Positions 35,540 to 47,280 of a stretch of DNA of 64,000 nt are shown here, piece by piece. The stretch is from Onchocerca volvulus (Eukaryota > Nematoda > Chromadorea > Rhabditida > Onchocercidae): assembly GCA_000499405.2 (NCBI GenBank), contig HG738137.1:24866317-24930316 (forward strand), in the 5' to 3' direction. The position numbers were made by a program, and so were the translations under genes. Numbering within the stretch: position 1 is the stretch's first letter; every line of letters starts with the position of its first letter. The notes beneath the pieces are model-generated. The model ran no database searches. It saw only the letters and a list, made by a program, of their open reading frames with translations, and was not told the DNA's origin.

Positions 35540-35600
35540 ATTAATTATTATTAATTATTATTAATTATTATTAATTATTATTAATTATTATTATTGTTAA
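35394..35600. repeat. TTA/TTTA/TTAATTA microsatellite complex
   Basis: About 200 bp. First comes mixed TTA and TTTA, then pure TTA from about 35465, then a TTAATTATTA hexamer-like expansion to about 35595. Confidence 0.95.
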
Positions 35601-36061
35601 TTACTATTATCACTATTATTTATAATATTGCATATAATTAATTAATTAACTAATTCGTTTAATCTAAAGAAGGAAGTACTGTATTAAAGTTTCTTTGAAC
35701 AAGAAACAAAAAAGTTTCAAATAGGAGGAAAAAGAGGACAGAAAAATAAATCAATTAATTTTTGCAAACTGTACGGAACTTCACTGTTTATTCAATCATT
35801 CATCCAAGTTTCATTGTGTACATTCTATTTTGCCCTAAATTGATAAAAATCCAAAAGTTTTAAATTGGAGAAATCCAAATTTGAGAAAAAAAAAAGAAAT
35901 CTATAGTAATATACATATATTTAAAAATTTATATTCTTTTATGAACATTAAATTAAATTTTAAATTAAAATAACATAATATAGATACATTTAACTCTTTT
36001 TTTTTGAAATAAAAATCATCTTCAATTTTGCATAAACTTCTTTTTGATCGATTATTCGATA

Positions 36062-36093
<32 letters not shown>

Positions 36094-37434
36094 CCTTTCG
36101 TAATATATATGTATGATGCCTGAAGGTATAAATAAAGAAATAAGTAGAAGAAAGATAGAGAGATTGTTCCCAATTTTGAAACAATTTAAAATTTTCAAAA
36201 ACTTGTTTTCTTTTCTTGTCAAATTCAAAATGACAAAAACTATGACAACAAGATCAAAGTTTAAAAAATCTCTTTTCATTTTTTCGCCGAAAATTGTCCA
36301 TAATTTTGGTTATCTATTAATCTGTGTGTATGTTGCATGCATGTATATATATTGGTATTGTGATCACCATCATCAATTTTTGAAGGCAAAAAAATTATTT
36401 GATTGTAAACTTGATGAAAAACGCATCAATGGTACTTGAGTTTTTATCTATTTATTTATTTTCTTTTCTTTTTCGCTTAATTTATTTTCTTAATTAGCAT
36501 AAAATAAAAATTTGTATCATTAATGTCGTTATTTTTAGATAAATGAGAATAGGACGATAAACTTTTATGGACAATTTTTGGAGGGAAAAAGAAATGCATT
36601 TTTTTAAACTTTGAAAGAATGGATTTTTTAAATTTGCATGATACTTTTGAAAGATATCTAATAAAAATAATAAGCAAAATTTAAATATTTATTTAAAGTG
36701 GAGAAGAGTGATAGAGAAAGGAGTCATTGTAGCAACCTTTTAAAGTTAAATAAAAGTTGAAAAGATTTGTTATCGCAGGAGAAAAAAAAAAGAAATCTTT
36801 TATCTCCTCGAAGGCAGAGCAGTTGTTCATCCGTACTAATTATAGGTTAGGAAATTCCACTCATTTCAAAAAAGTTAATCTTTCGCAATCATTTCAAACT
36901 TATTCTTCTATAATTTCATTCGTTTTTATTTTTTTTTTTTGTGTTCTTTTAAAAATATTTAGGTTAGGTTGATGGGTGACATTATATTATGAAGAAATTT
37001 TTTTCCTCTCTTATAACATTTAAATTTAATTTTTAAGCTTACCTAATCATTAAGTATTATTCATTTTTGTTATTTTTAATTTTTGAAAGCATATCATCGA
37101 TATTTGTTGGATAATTTTTTTTTTTCGTTTTTCGTTTTCTTATTCTAAAAATAAAAATATATCTTTTCCCCCAAAATTATCTGCTATTAAGTTATTTCAG
37201 CAATATTTTTAACCAATTAACTGAAAAAAAATTGATCAAACCCTTTGTATCTACTTTTTTATGTTTTTTTTCTTGCCAGTAATTTAAAGACTCACGAAAA
37301 CAGTTTTAAAGGTAAACAATTTTTTTTACCCTTTAAATTTATGAGGAAGAATAATTGCGGAAGTCGCGATAATATGTTACATAAATAATTCATTTTTTTT
37401 TGGTTCTTTTTTTTTTTTTTTTTTTTTTTCAATA
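35601..37434. other. AT-rich gene-free region with a long inverted repeat
   Basis: An open frame at 36113-36439 (108 codons) has mixed composition, but part of it (FKKSLFIFSPKIVHN) is one arm of the inverted repeat described at 36248-36620. The other arm encodes FKKMHFFFPPKIVHK on the opposite strand, so I read it as a repeat rather than a gene. Confidence 0.5.
36248..36620. repeat. Imperfect inverted repeat, ~60-bp arms
   Basis: Left arm about 36252-36305 (CAAAGTTTAAAAAATC...AAAATTGTCCATAA) and right arm about 36549-36616, its reverse complement with scattered changes. The spacer is about 240 bp. It could be the ends of a small foldback element. Confidence 0.6.
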
Positions 37435-37780
37435 AATAACAACTCAATTACCTGAGTTAATAATAATAATAATGATAGATAATTTATTGTCAACATTAAT
37501 CAATGGTGATGATCATCATTATTATCACCTGCTTTTACTAATAAATTCGTGACAGAAAAACGAAAACAACTCCCTTTTATAAGTTTATAATAATAATAAT
37601 AATGATAGAAATAATGGTAGTAACAAGTGATAATTATATAATAATAGTGATGATTAATGATAATAACAATAATAATAAATAACAATGATAATAATAACAA
37701 TAATAGTTATGATAAAAACAATAGTAATAATAATAGTAACAATGACAGTAACAATTAAAAGTAATAATAATTATTATTTC
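37435..37780. repeat. Degenerate (AAT)n/(ATG)n block
   Basis: AATAATAATAATGATA-type sequence on +, interrupted by a unique stretch at 37540-37590. Confidence 0.85.
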
Positions 37781-37883
37781 AAAAGAAAAACAAATATATT
37801 TAACAAAAAAAAATTTTAAAATTTTAATTCTCTCATTGTTACAAAATATTTATTTCCAAATATTATTTAGTTTAAGTCTAAAA

Positions 37884-38118
37884 TATATATATACGAAAGA
37901 TGTAATTATTGTAAACAAGGAATATTAAAGGTCAAGTAGCGCAAAGATTGTTTGAAAGGGACCAGCAAGCCGATAAACATATTTATCGCCAAAACGCTCC
38001 AGTTTCAAAAGCACGATAAACATGTTTATCGGCTTGTTGATCCCTTTGAAATTATTTTCGCGCCACTTGACCTTTAATACTCCTTGTTTACAATAATTAC
38101 ATCTTTCGTATATATATA
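37884..38118. mobile_element. Foldback element, 105-bp arms, Helitron-related
   Basis: Arms 37884-37988 and 38014-38118 are reverse complements with about 10 mismatches in 105, around a 25-nt loop. The arm and loop (AAAGGTCAA...CGATAAACATATTTATCGCC, AAAACGCTCC) match the start of copy 2 at 8180-8250, and the GCCAAAACGCTCC core matches the minus strand of copy 3 at about 20325-20350. The structure is therefore two head-to-head copies of the same 5' end. It is bounded by TATATATA on both sides. It codes for nothing. Confidence 0.85.
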
Positions 38119-38299
38119 AATATTTGTTTCATAACATCCATGGAAAGGAATTTCAATTTCATAAATAAATGAAATCAATTCGTTCTTTCGTTTCATTCCT
38201 CGTTTATATATTTTCAAATGATATTTTCGTGGGAAAATTCTAAGATATAATTGAAAAATAAATTAAATTTCGCCAATGCATATTTTCATATATATTCTG

Positions 38300-38450
38300 T
38301 GTGAAGTCAGTTAGTCGAGAGAACAATCAGTAGCTGAGTTAATTAGTTAGTTAAATTAGTTGCTCGGTAAGTTCCAGTTAGTCAATCAATCAGCCACTCT
38401 GTGAGTTTGTTAATTAATCCGCCTGGTAGTTAATTAGTTAATTAATAAAA
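38300..38450 (+). repeat. Cluster of CAGTTAGT / TTAATTAGTTA words
   Basis: GTCAGTTAGTC, GTAGCTGAGTTAATTAGTTAG, CCAGTTAGTCAATCAATCAG and TAGTTAATTAGTTAATTAAT occur within 150 bp, just downstream of the foldback. It is a decayed short tandem repeat. Confidence 0.6.
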
Positions 38451-40384
38451 TGATGAAAATATCAAAATATTTTGCATTTCAGCGGCAAAAATTAATAATT
38501 TTGTTTTGAAAAATATATTCCAAGTATTTTCCTGTTACTGGTGTGATTTTCAGTGATTTCATGGTATCTAAAACAATTCCTATCCGTTTTATAGATAGAT
38601 TTTTAGATTATGTAAATTTTTAGCATCGATAATTCCAAATCCAAAATGGGTGAATTTAATTAGATATAATGACTGAATTAATCGGAGATCACAATCTAGT
38701 TACATCGAATCGTTGTCATGAGAAGGTAAAATTTGAAATTATATATAAATTGAATATTTTATTTTTTGTGATATCACTGAAAAAATTCTTGTCATTTTCA
38801 TCTTTGTCATTAAAATATTGTACTCTTTGGCCTTCTTTTTTTATAATGAATTATTGACAAATTGCATAAAATTTGCACAAAAATTAACAATGACCAAAAA
38901 TTATGAAAAATTTTGGAAAAAAAAAAGTTCGTTTTTTTTTTTTTGTTTGTTTTCATTGTACATTATAAACAGACGAATGATCATTTACAATTAGTAATCA
39001 CAATCATTACCACAGATGGGAGGAAAATTGTTGAAATGAAATTGAAATAAGGGATCAGAATTGTAAGAGAGGGAGAGAGAGAGAGGGAGGGAGGAAACGG
39101 GAGAAACAGGCGGGACAGGAGAGGGGGGCGAATAATAAGCTTGGCTGTTATTCCGCCTATTTTATTGTTTATATATGAGCTCATTTTCGGGAATTGATTA
39201 GTCCAATAAACAAAATATGCGAGGTGTAATATGCGATGGGAACGATCAGAATTTATATTTATTTATCTTAATATTTACACGACAATAAGGTAAGTTGAAG
39301 TAAACATAATTTATGTAAAATATTTTTTTTTTTGATATTTCCAAAATCTTTTTTTTTGTTATTTTTTTAAGTGAAAATATTTCCAAATTCTTCTCTTATT
39401 CTTTTATTTTTTCCTTTTCAATAATAATTTTCGAAATTTAATTTGAGTAAAATTATTCTTTTTAATATTTTCAAAATTTGATCTGAGAAAAAAATTTTTT
39501 TTTTGGATTTTTTTCTTTATTTTCAAATTGATTGATTTTGCACGATTATATCATAATAGTTTTTTAAAATTATTTTATTGACTTAATTTTGAAAATTTAT
39601 ATTTTATTTGAATAAACGAAAAACATTTCAATTTACACTTTCTTCTCTTAAATTACATCCAATTGTGGTCTTGAATATTTATGAATTCATAATATGGTTA
39701 TAAATTTTTCTATCCCAATAATTTTGTAGTATATTATTCATGGAATAAATAAAATATCAAAATTTTCTCATTTTTGGAAGTAATTAAATATCATCAGTTT
39801 GAAATTAATTTTTGGATTAATTAATTTTTTGTGAATTATGCTCATTTCAAAGTTAATGATTTTTCAAAGTTATTTTTATTCAATTTTAAAAATTTGTGTT
39901 TTTGTCGATTTAGCTAAAAAATATTAATAAATCTAATTACCTTATCAATTTTTTAAAAAGGTCGAAAACTTTTTTCTTTTTTCGCGCGTTTTTTTTTCGT
40001 TAATTTATTCAATCAATAAATGAATAATGATTTTTTTCTTTTTTATTTTTATTTTTTTGAATATATTATTTAGGTATTTACGTTTTCTTATCAAATACAT
40101 TCGTTGTACAATCATTCTCGATCTTCCTCCTCCCCCATAAGTGTCATTTGCTAAGAGACAAAAAAAGAAAAAAAAAAACATAAAATCGAACATCGATAAA
40201 ATAATGTTTGTTTCAGGCAATTTGAAAAAAAAAAATTCTCTACGACGAAACGTTTTCCCTTTTTATTCGAAGTTTTGCTTATTTTGCTCTTTTATTTCTT
40301 TCCCCTTTTTCTTTATTTATTATTTAATCTCATATATTTTCGATATGTACATATATACATATATATACATTATTATAAATATAT
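38451..40384. other. Gene-free region with one GC-richer patch
   Basis: 39060-39245 is a small island: a GA/GGGA-rich purine tract, then GCTTGGCTGTTATTCCGCCT and a TTTATATATGAGCTC stretch. The rest is AT-rich. No gene is supported. Confidence 0.5.
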
Positions 40385-40830
40385 ATATATCATGATTGAT
40401 GAAATTAAAGTTCAAAGGTTAAATTTTATAAAAATGGCAATGAGGATTCATATTGATCAATAATTGTTTAGTATAAATTAATAAGTGATTATTGTATTAT
40501 CTGTTTATTTTTCCTCTTCTTTTTTTTCCACTTTTTTAAAATTTATTATTTAATCATGTATTTTCAATATATATATACATATTAAAATTCAAAAGTTAAA
40601 TTTCATAGAGAGGATAATAAGGATTCTCACTGATCGACAACTGTTTAGTATAAAACTTAACAAGTGATTACTGTATTATTTATCCATCTATTTATCTATC
40701 TATCTATTAATGTTATAATAATTAATGAAACAAAAGCTAAAGTTCAAAGGTTAAGTTCTGTAAAAAAAGATTACTGATCGGTAACTATTTTAGTACAACT
40801 TAACAAATGATTACTGTAACAGATAAAAGT
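40385..40830 (+). repeat. Three copies of a ~170-210-bp repeat
   Basis: Each copy has AAAGTTCAAAGGTTAA(A/G)TT, then a GATCGxxAACT(G)TTTAGTA core, and ends TTAACAAGTGATTACTGTAT. Copies start near 40400, 40587 and 40738, with the last shortened. A GATA/ATCT patch (40681-40708) sits between copies 2 and 3. Confidence 0.8.
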
Positions 40831-41215
40831 AAACATAAAATTGTATATTTTCAATTTGATTAAACTATCGTTGCTATTAACGTTGCTCTTGCCAATTTTT
40901 CATATATATATATATATGTGTATGTTTTGTTGGTATATTTAAACAAACTATCATAGTTTGTACAAATTGTAATTACTAATTTTCTCTCATTTTTTTTTTG
41001 CTAAGAGAGAGGGAGAGAGAAAGAGAGAGATAAAAATAGGAGAAAGAATTTTTTTTTTTCTTTTTCGAGTTAAAATCATTTTGATATATATATATATATA
41101 TTTGACATGTTATATACATTCTGAAGAAGATGAAGAAGTATTATGAGAAGTTTTTGTCGCTCGATTAAAAAAAAAAAAAAAAGGCAATTGGAAACAACTG
41201 GTTGATAGATGATGA
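40831..41215. other. AT-rich spacer with TA and GA runs
   Basis: Short TA microsatellites near 40902 and 41086, a GA run near 41006 and an A18 near 41167. No gene is supported. Confidence 0.6.
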
Positions 41216-42140
41216 TAACAGAGATTTTGAAGGGAGAGAGAGAGAGAGAAAGAAAAATAACTAATTTCTACAAAATCGGAAGAATAAAAAGTTAAAAATA
41301 TCTAATAAAGGAAGATTACGAAAAAGAAGAGAAAAAGAAACAGAGAGAGAGAGAGAGAAAGAGAGAGAAATGGATATTTGAAACAAAAAAAAAAAAGGAA
41401 AAGAATTAAAATGAGAATGAAAATTAGATGTTTGAAATAAATTGAATAAAATAGTAGTAGTAGTAAAATATAAATAAACAGAAACAGAAATTTGATAAAA
41501 AATAATCGGAAAGAAAGAGAAAGAAAAAGAAGATACTGAAAGAAGTGATGAATGGGAAACGAAAGACTCTCAAAGAGAAAGAAAGAGAGAGAGAGAAAGA
41601 AAAAGAGAGAATCAGTAGAAATTTTAAATTTTTCCACCGAAAAAAGTTTCATTTTGAAGTTTGCCCTCAAAAATTTTTATAATTTTAATTTAATCGGGAG
41701 AAAATGGAGAGAGAGAGAGAGAGAAGGAGGAGGAAAGAAAGACATAGAGAGAGAGAGAGAAGGAAAACATATACACTATAAACTGATACTACCACTATGG
41801 TTGATGTGTCGATGACAATCAAATATTTTCGATCTTTAGTCTTTAAAAATAGCAAAAATTTTTAAGTATGCGTTTGTATATATATGTTAGTTTGTTAGTA
41901 TGCTATTGCTATTTCGTGAAAAAGAAGAAGGGGTAAGAAGAAATGGGATGGATTGAGTGAATGAATGAATGAATGAGTAAAAGAAAAGATAAGAGGAAGA
42001 GGAGGAGGAGGAATGAATGAGTAAAGGAAAAGATGAGAGGAAGAGGAGGAAAAGGAGAAGGAGGAAGAGGAGGAAGAGAAGGATTTCTGCTTTCATAATA
42101 TATTTCATCAATAAAAATTTACAAATGATGAAAAAAAAAA
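41216..42140 (+). repeat. 900-bp purine-strand block (GA/GAA/GAGGA)
   Basis: The + strand is dominated by A and G, with GAGAGA runs at 41232, 41343, 41586, 41706 and 41748, a GAATGAATGAAT run at 41960-41975, and GAGGAGGA repeats at 41995-42080. A short mixed stretch at 41766-41930 interrupts it. Minus-strand open frames here are S/F/L low-complexity. Confidence 0.85.
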
Positions 42141-42530
42141 AAAAAAAAGAAAGATATGAGAGTGTCGTCGGATAGTCCCCCTTTCCATCGTCCCAATCGT
42201 CCATAACCGCCTTCTAACCCGCCTTGTTGTACGGCAAAATTCAGCCGTCTGTTTCATTTTTCGTCAAACTTCGTCTTCTTCGTCTTTTCGCCTTTCTCTT
42301 GCGATCTTTTCATGACCTGTCATGTATAATCTATCCCTTTTTCCCTTTTTATTCGCTTTTACCCTTAAATTGTTGAAAAACTGATGAAGAAGAAAAGGAA
42401 GAAAGAGAATGAGACTTGAAGCTTTGAATTTTGTTTAAGACTGGATTGAACTGTGTGTTGCGATCCTAGCAAAAAGTCCGAAGATCAAATAACAAAATTC
42501 GTCCTCTCCAAAAATTGCCAACATTTTCGG
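42141..42530. other. GC-richer island
   Basis: GGATAGTCCCCCTTTCCATC, AACCGCCTTCTAACCCGCCT and TTGTTGTACGGCAAAATTCA lie in a window of otherwise extreme AT content. No frame is convincing on either strand. It may be an old element, a control region or a non-coding exon. Confidence 0.45.
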
Positions 42531-42639
42531 ATTATTTATTATTGATAGCGATAGATTGATTTATATAACACAAGGGAAATGTTGCTAAGCAATAGAAGCG
42601 AAAAAGCAAAACTAAATCGCTTTTTTTTTTTTTATAATT

Positions 42640-43090
42640 GCTTGGATTACTATCAGGATTACGGTATTATCATAGTATTATTACCGTTTACGGTAACAAT
42701 TGTTGTTATTGTTACTCCTATTATTGTTTTTGTTTATTATTACTACAAGTTATTATTGTTATTACTGCTCCGTTTATTTGTTACAACGTTTTCGTTATTG
42801 CTACTACAACTATTATTGTTGTTACTACGACTGTTATTGTTATTACTACTTATTGTTACAACTACTTGTGTTATTATTACTACGAATTATTACTACTGTA
42901 CTTATATTTCTTTTTTTTTTCTTTTCTTTAGTATTATTACCATTACTGTAAATGCTACTGTAGTTTATTTTGATTTTTCTTAAGAAATAAAAAACACTAT
43001 CAATGCTACTGTAATCTGTTATTTTTTTCAAGAAACAAAAAAAATTACTGTCAGTGCTACTGTAATCTATTTTTATTTCTTTTAAGAAGC
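42640..43090. repeat. (GTTATTACTACT) block plus three ~60-bp units
   Basis: 42640-42900 is GTTATT/ACTACT trinucleotide-like. 42935-43090 holds three copies of TACTGT(A/C)A(A/G)TGCTACTGTA followed by a T-rich run and AAGAAxxAAAAAA. Confidence 0.75.
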
Positions 43091-45410
43091 AAGAGAAAAA
43101 AATTGGGTTAAATTAGGGATATAATGAGTTCTAGTAAATATATAAAGAATTTAGTAATTCTTTTTGTTTTATTAATTTTTTTTTTTCCAGAAATTTTCTC
43201 CATAGTTTATTGTATATCTAATCATTTAAGATATTTTTTTTTTAAATTTTTATTCTTATAACTAATTTTTACTTGAAGTACTTTACTAAAAAATATTTTT
43301 TCTGCTCTTATTATTTGCTCATCTTTGGAAAATCTTTTTTTTTTGTTAAAATCATATTTTATATTTTTATTTTTACCTAAATTTGAAATATGTCAACTAA
43401 AAAGCATAAGGGTAGGATATTTGAAGTATTATGTTATATTTGAATGAATATTTTCGTTCTTAAAAATTTTTTTTTTCATTTTATTTGATTGAATTTAAAA
43501 ATATATTAACTTTTTTTTTGCTTTTTCTTCTAACAAAGTCCTTATTTACTTTAAAAAAAGAAAAGAGAGAAAGCGGAAGAAAAACTTCCATATTAATTGA
43601 TTTTAGCTTAAAAAGGAATAAATGTTAAGTAAATCATCGCTGAATACTAATCAAACCAAATTTTGAAATATTTGTTAAGAATGACTTTTTTTTTTTTTTT
43701 TTTCTTAAAATAACTTGTGTTTTCGATATTAAATTTCTTTTTTCAGTACATCTACTTTCTTTTTTTTTGATATTTGATTTTTTCTAACATTTTATTTCCT
43801 TTTTTTTCGTATAATTTTTAAAATTTTTTCGAATTTCAGTTAAATCTCTCTATATTATGAAATTTCAAAAATATTTATTTGAAATATAAAATTTTTTTAT
43901 TGCCTAATTATCTGTCATCTTTTGTAATTAAAACACGGAAAAATATCACGAGATTTCTTTTCCCGCACGATTTATCGTGTTATTACTTTTTTATTTTCAA
44001 ATGAAATTAAATTTTATCTAATTCTGACAAAAAAAAAAAATGTCGAAAATATTAGCAATACTTTAAAAAAAGAAAGAATATGATAAATTCATTGTATGAA
44101 AAAAAAAAAAACAAAAAGAGAATAAAAATGTTTTTATGTTTTATAAACATGAAATTTACTGTATTACAGTAACAAATTTTCCTCATTTACTAATTAAAAA
44201 TAATGTTCAAGTTTTTATGTACTGAACAGTCATCTTTCAATTCCATTTTCCTTTCTGTAAACTTCAAAAAAAAAAAAACTTTTTTCTTTTTTTTCTTTCT
44301 TTTTTTTCTTTTTTTTTTTTCAAATCTGATTCATCAAAAGAAATAAGCTTAAGAATTGTCTCAGTTTTAACTATAGCTTGGCTTATCTTTAATATTGGCT
44401 TGATAAAATCAATTCATGATGTGAAATGTTAGCTTTTGTTAAAATTTTTCAACTTTAGCCGGAATTTTTTCCGCTATTTTTTTAATTTCTATTAGTAGAA
44501 TTTCCGCCATTTTTTTCTCCTTTAAATAATAATATTATTAGGAATTTCATTCTTAAATTATTTCATTTATTTCGAATTTCATTTTCTTTTCTCACTTTCT
44601 TTTTCTAATTTTATTCATCAGTTAATTATTTCAAATAATTAGCGAAATTTTAATCATTTTAATTCAATTAATTATATATCTATTAATATTAACAATTTGT
44701 TATAATGAAAAGTTTTCCTTTTTCTTTCTTTTTTTTTCGTTAATTGTTTGAAATAATAATTTTTAAAAAGTAACAAATTTAATTTCCCAATCAAAAAAAA
44801 GGAAAAAATACGATATTACACGTATTTTATACAATTTAAAAAAAAAAAAGCTGAAACAAAGTTTGTTCGATGAAATTTCCTTTAAAAAAAAAAAAGCAAT
44901 ATATTATATTAAATATATAAATATTAAATACTATCACGAAGTGTTTGAAATATTTTCATTTTTTTTTTTTTTTTGAAAAAAAAAACTGAAATAGTTTTTT
45001 GATAAATTTCACTACAAATATAAACATACTAGTATTAATCCAGTACATTTAATAAACTTTTCAACACTAGTTTTAATATGTAATTCGATAAAAAGTGAAA
45101 ATCAGGAATTCGTATAATTTTTATGATATCATCAACATATTGCCCAGTAATAAGGACAAATAGAAAAAGAGGGAAGTTTGAGAAAAAAAAAAGAAAAGTA
45201 TTTGAAATGACAAAAGTGCCTTTTTCAACATATTTGAAAATAAGCTTTTCTTGTTAAATCTCGCAATATATCTCTAACTTTATATTTCAAAATGAAATAA
45301 GTAGACTTGTATAAGTTTTCAAAATTTATATTCAAACATTTTTGGAATAAATGATTGAAAATACCATTTGAAAATTAAATTAAACAAGAATAAATAATAG
45401 TATAGTTATA
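43091..45410. other. AT-rich gene-free region
   Basis: Homopolymer-rich; nothing recognised. Confidence 0.6.
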
Positions 45411-45840
45411 TCGTTTTTTCAAATTAATCCATTTCTAAGTATTTCAATTTTTTAGCAACAATAAGTAATAATTGATTTATATTATTTTTAAATTAGTTTG
45501 TTTTTAAACTTTTCAATTTTATAACAATAACAAGTAATAATAGATTTGTATCATTTTCGATTTCTCAAATTAACCTATTTCTGAGTGTTTCAATTAATCC
45601 AGTTCATAATTAATTCTAATAATTATATATATATATATATTGAAAATAAGCTATTTTCTAATGTATCTTTATTTTATTTCATAAATCTATTTCTCAAATT
45701 AATTTATTTCTAAACATTTCGATTAATTCAGTTTGTGAGAATATTAGATAATAAAATGTGTGTATCATTTCCGATTTTCGAATGGATCAGTTTCTTAACA
45801 TTTCAATTAATTCAATCCGTCTCCTTCAATTACTAATTCC
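45411..45840 (+). repeat. Degenerate tandem repeat, 4-5 copies of ~80-130 bp
   Basis: Theme TTCTCAAATTAATxxATTTCTAA then CATTTCAATTAATTCAGTT and TAATAATxGATTTGTATCATTT. Copies start near 45415, 45490, 45560, 45690 and 45770. An (AT)n run at 45625-45641 lies inside. Confidence 0.7.
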
Positions 45841-46489
45841 TTTTTTCTTTCGCTTTACTTTTTCTTTCTTCCACTTCAAAAAAAATGAAAAAAAAAAAAG
45901 AAAAAAGAAAAACGAGATTTACGAAATAAGGCAAATAAGTAAATAAATGAAATAAATAAAACAAGTTAAAATGGATAATAAATAAATAAATGAAGTAAAA
46001 GAAATAAGCAAATAAAATAATCGAAACATCATATGTTGTTACGATAAAATATAAAGATTTAATTTATTCAGATTAAAAGGATTTTTTTTTTGAAATCAAT
46101 CAAATTATCAATTTCAATTCATTTTTATCACACATATAATATTTGTATATCCTATGGAATAATTACTTTCAATTGCTTCGTATTTATATTTAATGATATT
46201 TATTAAAAGCATTGAAATATTATATAAACAAATTTTCTCGATCGATTATATTGGTATAATTTAATTTCTGGCATGTCTTTGAATGATAATGATTTCCTTA
46301 TAAAAATATCTTTTGATATGAAAAGATTAGTTAAATTTGTTATCCTCAGATTATTTCCATTTCGTATATCTAATCTATCTATTTTTCCAGGTGTTAAGTT
46401 AAAGTTTTTTGAACAAATTTTTTTTTTTTAAATTTTATCAAATTTTAGCCAAATAATCTATTCAAACTATGCCTTCCTTTAACTTGTTT
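45841..46489. other. AT-rich spacer
   Basis: Includes an A-rich AAATAAATAAA patch (45940-46020). No gene is supported. Confidence 0.55.
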
Positions 46490-47280
46490 GATTTAATTTG
46501 TCTTATTATCAGCATTATCATCCGAGTTTATTGATGCTTCCGTCATTTATCCCCGATCATGATCATCATTATCCTAATTTATTAGTACTCCGTATCTATC
46601 TGATCATTATCATCGTTATCATTATCATTGAAGAATATCTATTAGCACCTTGTTATCATTTGTCCGGTATTCTCATCAGGAATATTTATTAGCATTTCTT
46701 TTTTTCGCAATTCATCATCATTATCCGAATTTATTAGTATTCCATCATTTGTCCTATCATTATCATTATCATCATCATCGGAGAATATTTATTAGCATCT
46801 TGTTATCATTTACCTAGGTATCCTCATCAGGAATATTTATTAGTATCCCGTTTTTTCTCAATTCATCATCATCATCATCATTCGAATTTATTCATATCCT
46901 GTCATTTACCCTATCATTATTATTATTATTGTCATCATCATTGCGGAATCTTTATTAGCATCTCATTATTATTTAACTTCAGTATTCTCGTCAGGAATAT
47001 TTATTAGCATCCATTTTTTCTCAATTCGTGTTCATCATTATTTATTCATTTATCATGATTATCATCATCATCATCACCCTCATCAAAGAATTGTTATTAT
47101 CATCTCATTATTATTTAGCCCCGGATTGTTTTCATTTATCAGAAAATTATTTTATTAATATATCTTTTTTTTTCCCTTATTCATTATTATCATCATCATC
47201 CGCATTTATCTGATCATTGTCATTATCATCATCGTCATCATTATCATTATCATTATCATCATCTTCATTCATCCAAGAAA
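46490..47280 (+). repeat. Nested ATC microsatellite in ~160-170-bp units
   Basis: Higher-order unit: a CATTATCAT/CATCATC run, CGAATTTATTAGTATTCC, TGTCCTATCATTATC, a GGAGAATATTTATTAGCATC theme, TTGTTATCATTT, then CTCATCAGGAATATTTATTA and a TTTTTTCTCAATTCATCATC restart. About four units are visible (near 46500, 46705, 46860, 47010), fading after 47100 into plain ATC repeats. Confidence 0.8.

Noticed and set aside
36113..36439. 108-codon gene
   Set aside because: Part of the frame is an arm of an inverted repeat, and no family or splice signal supports it.
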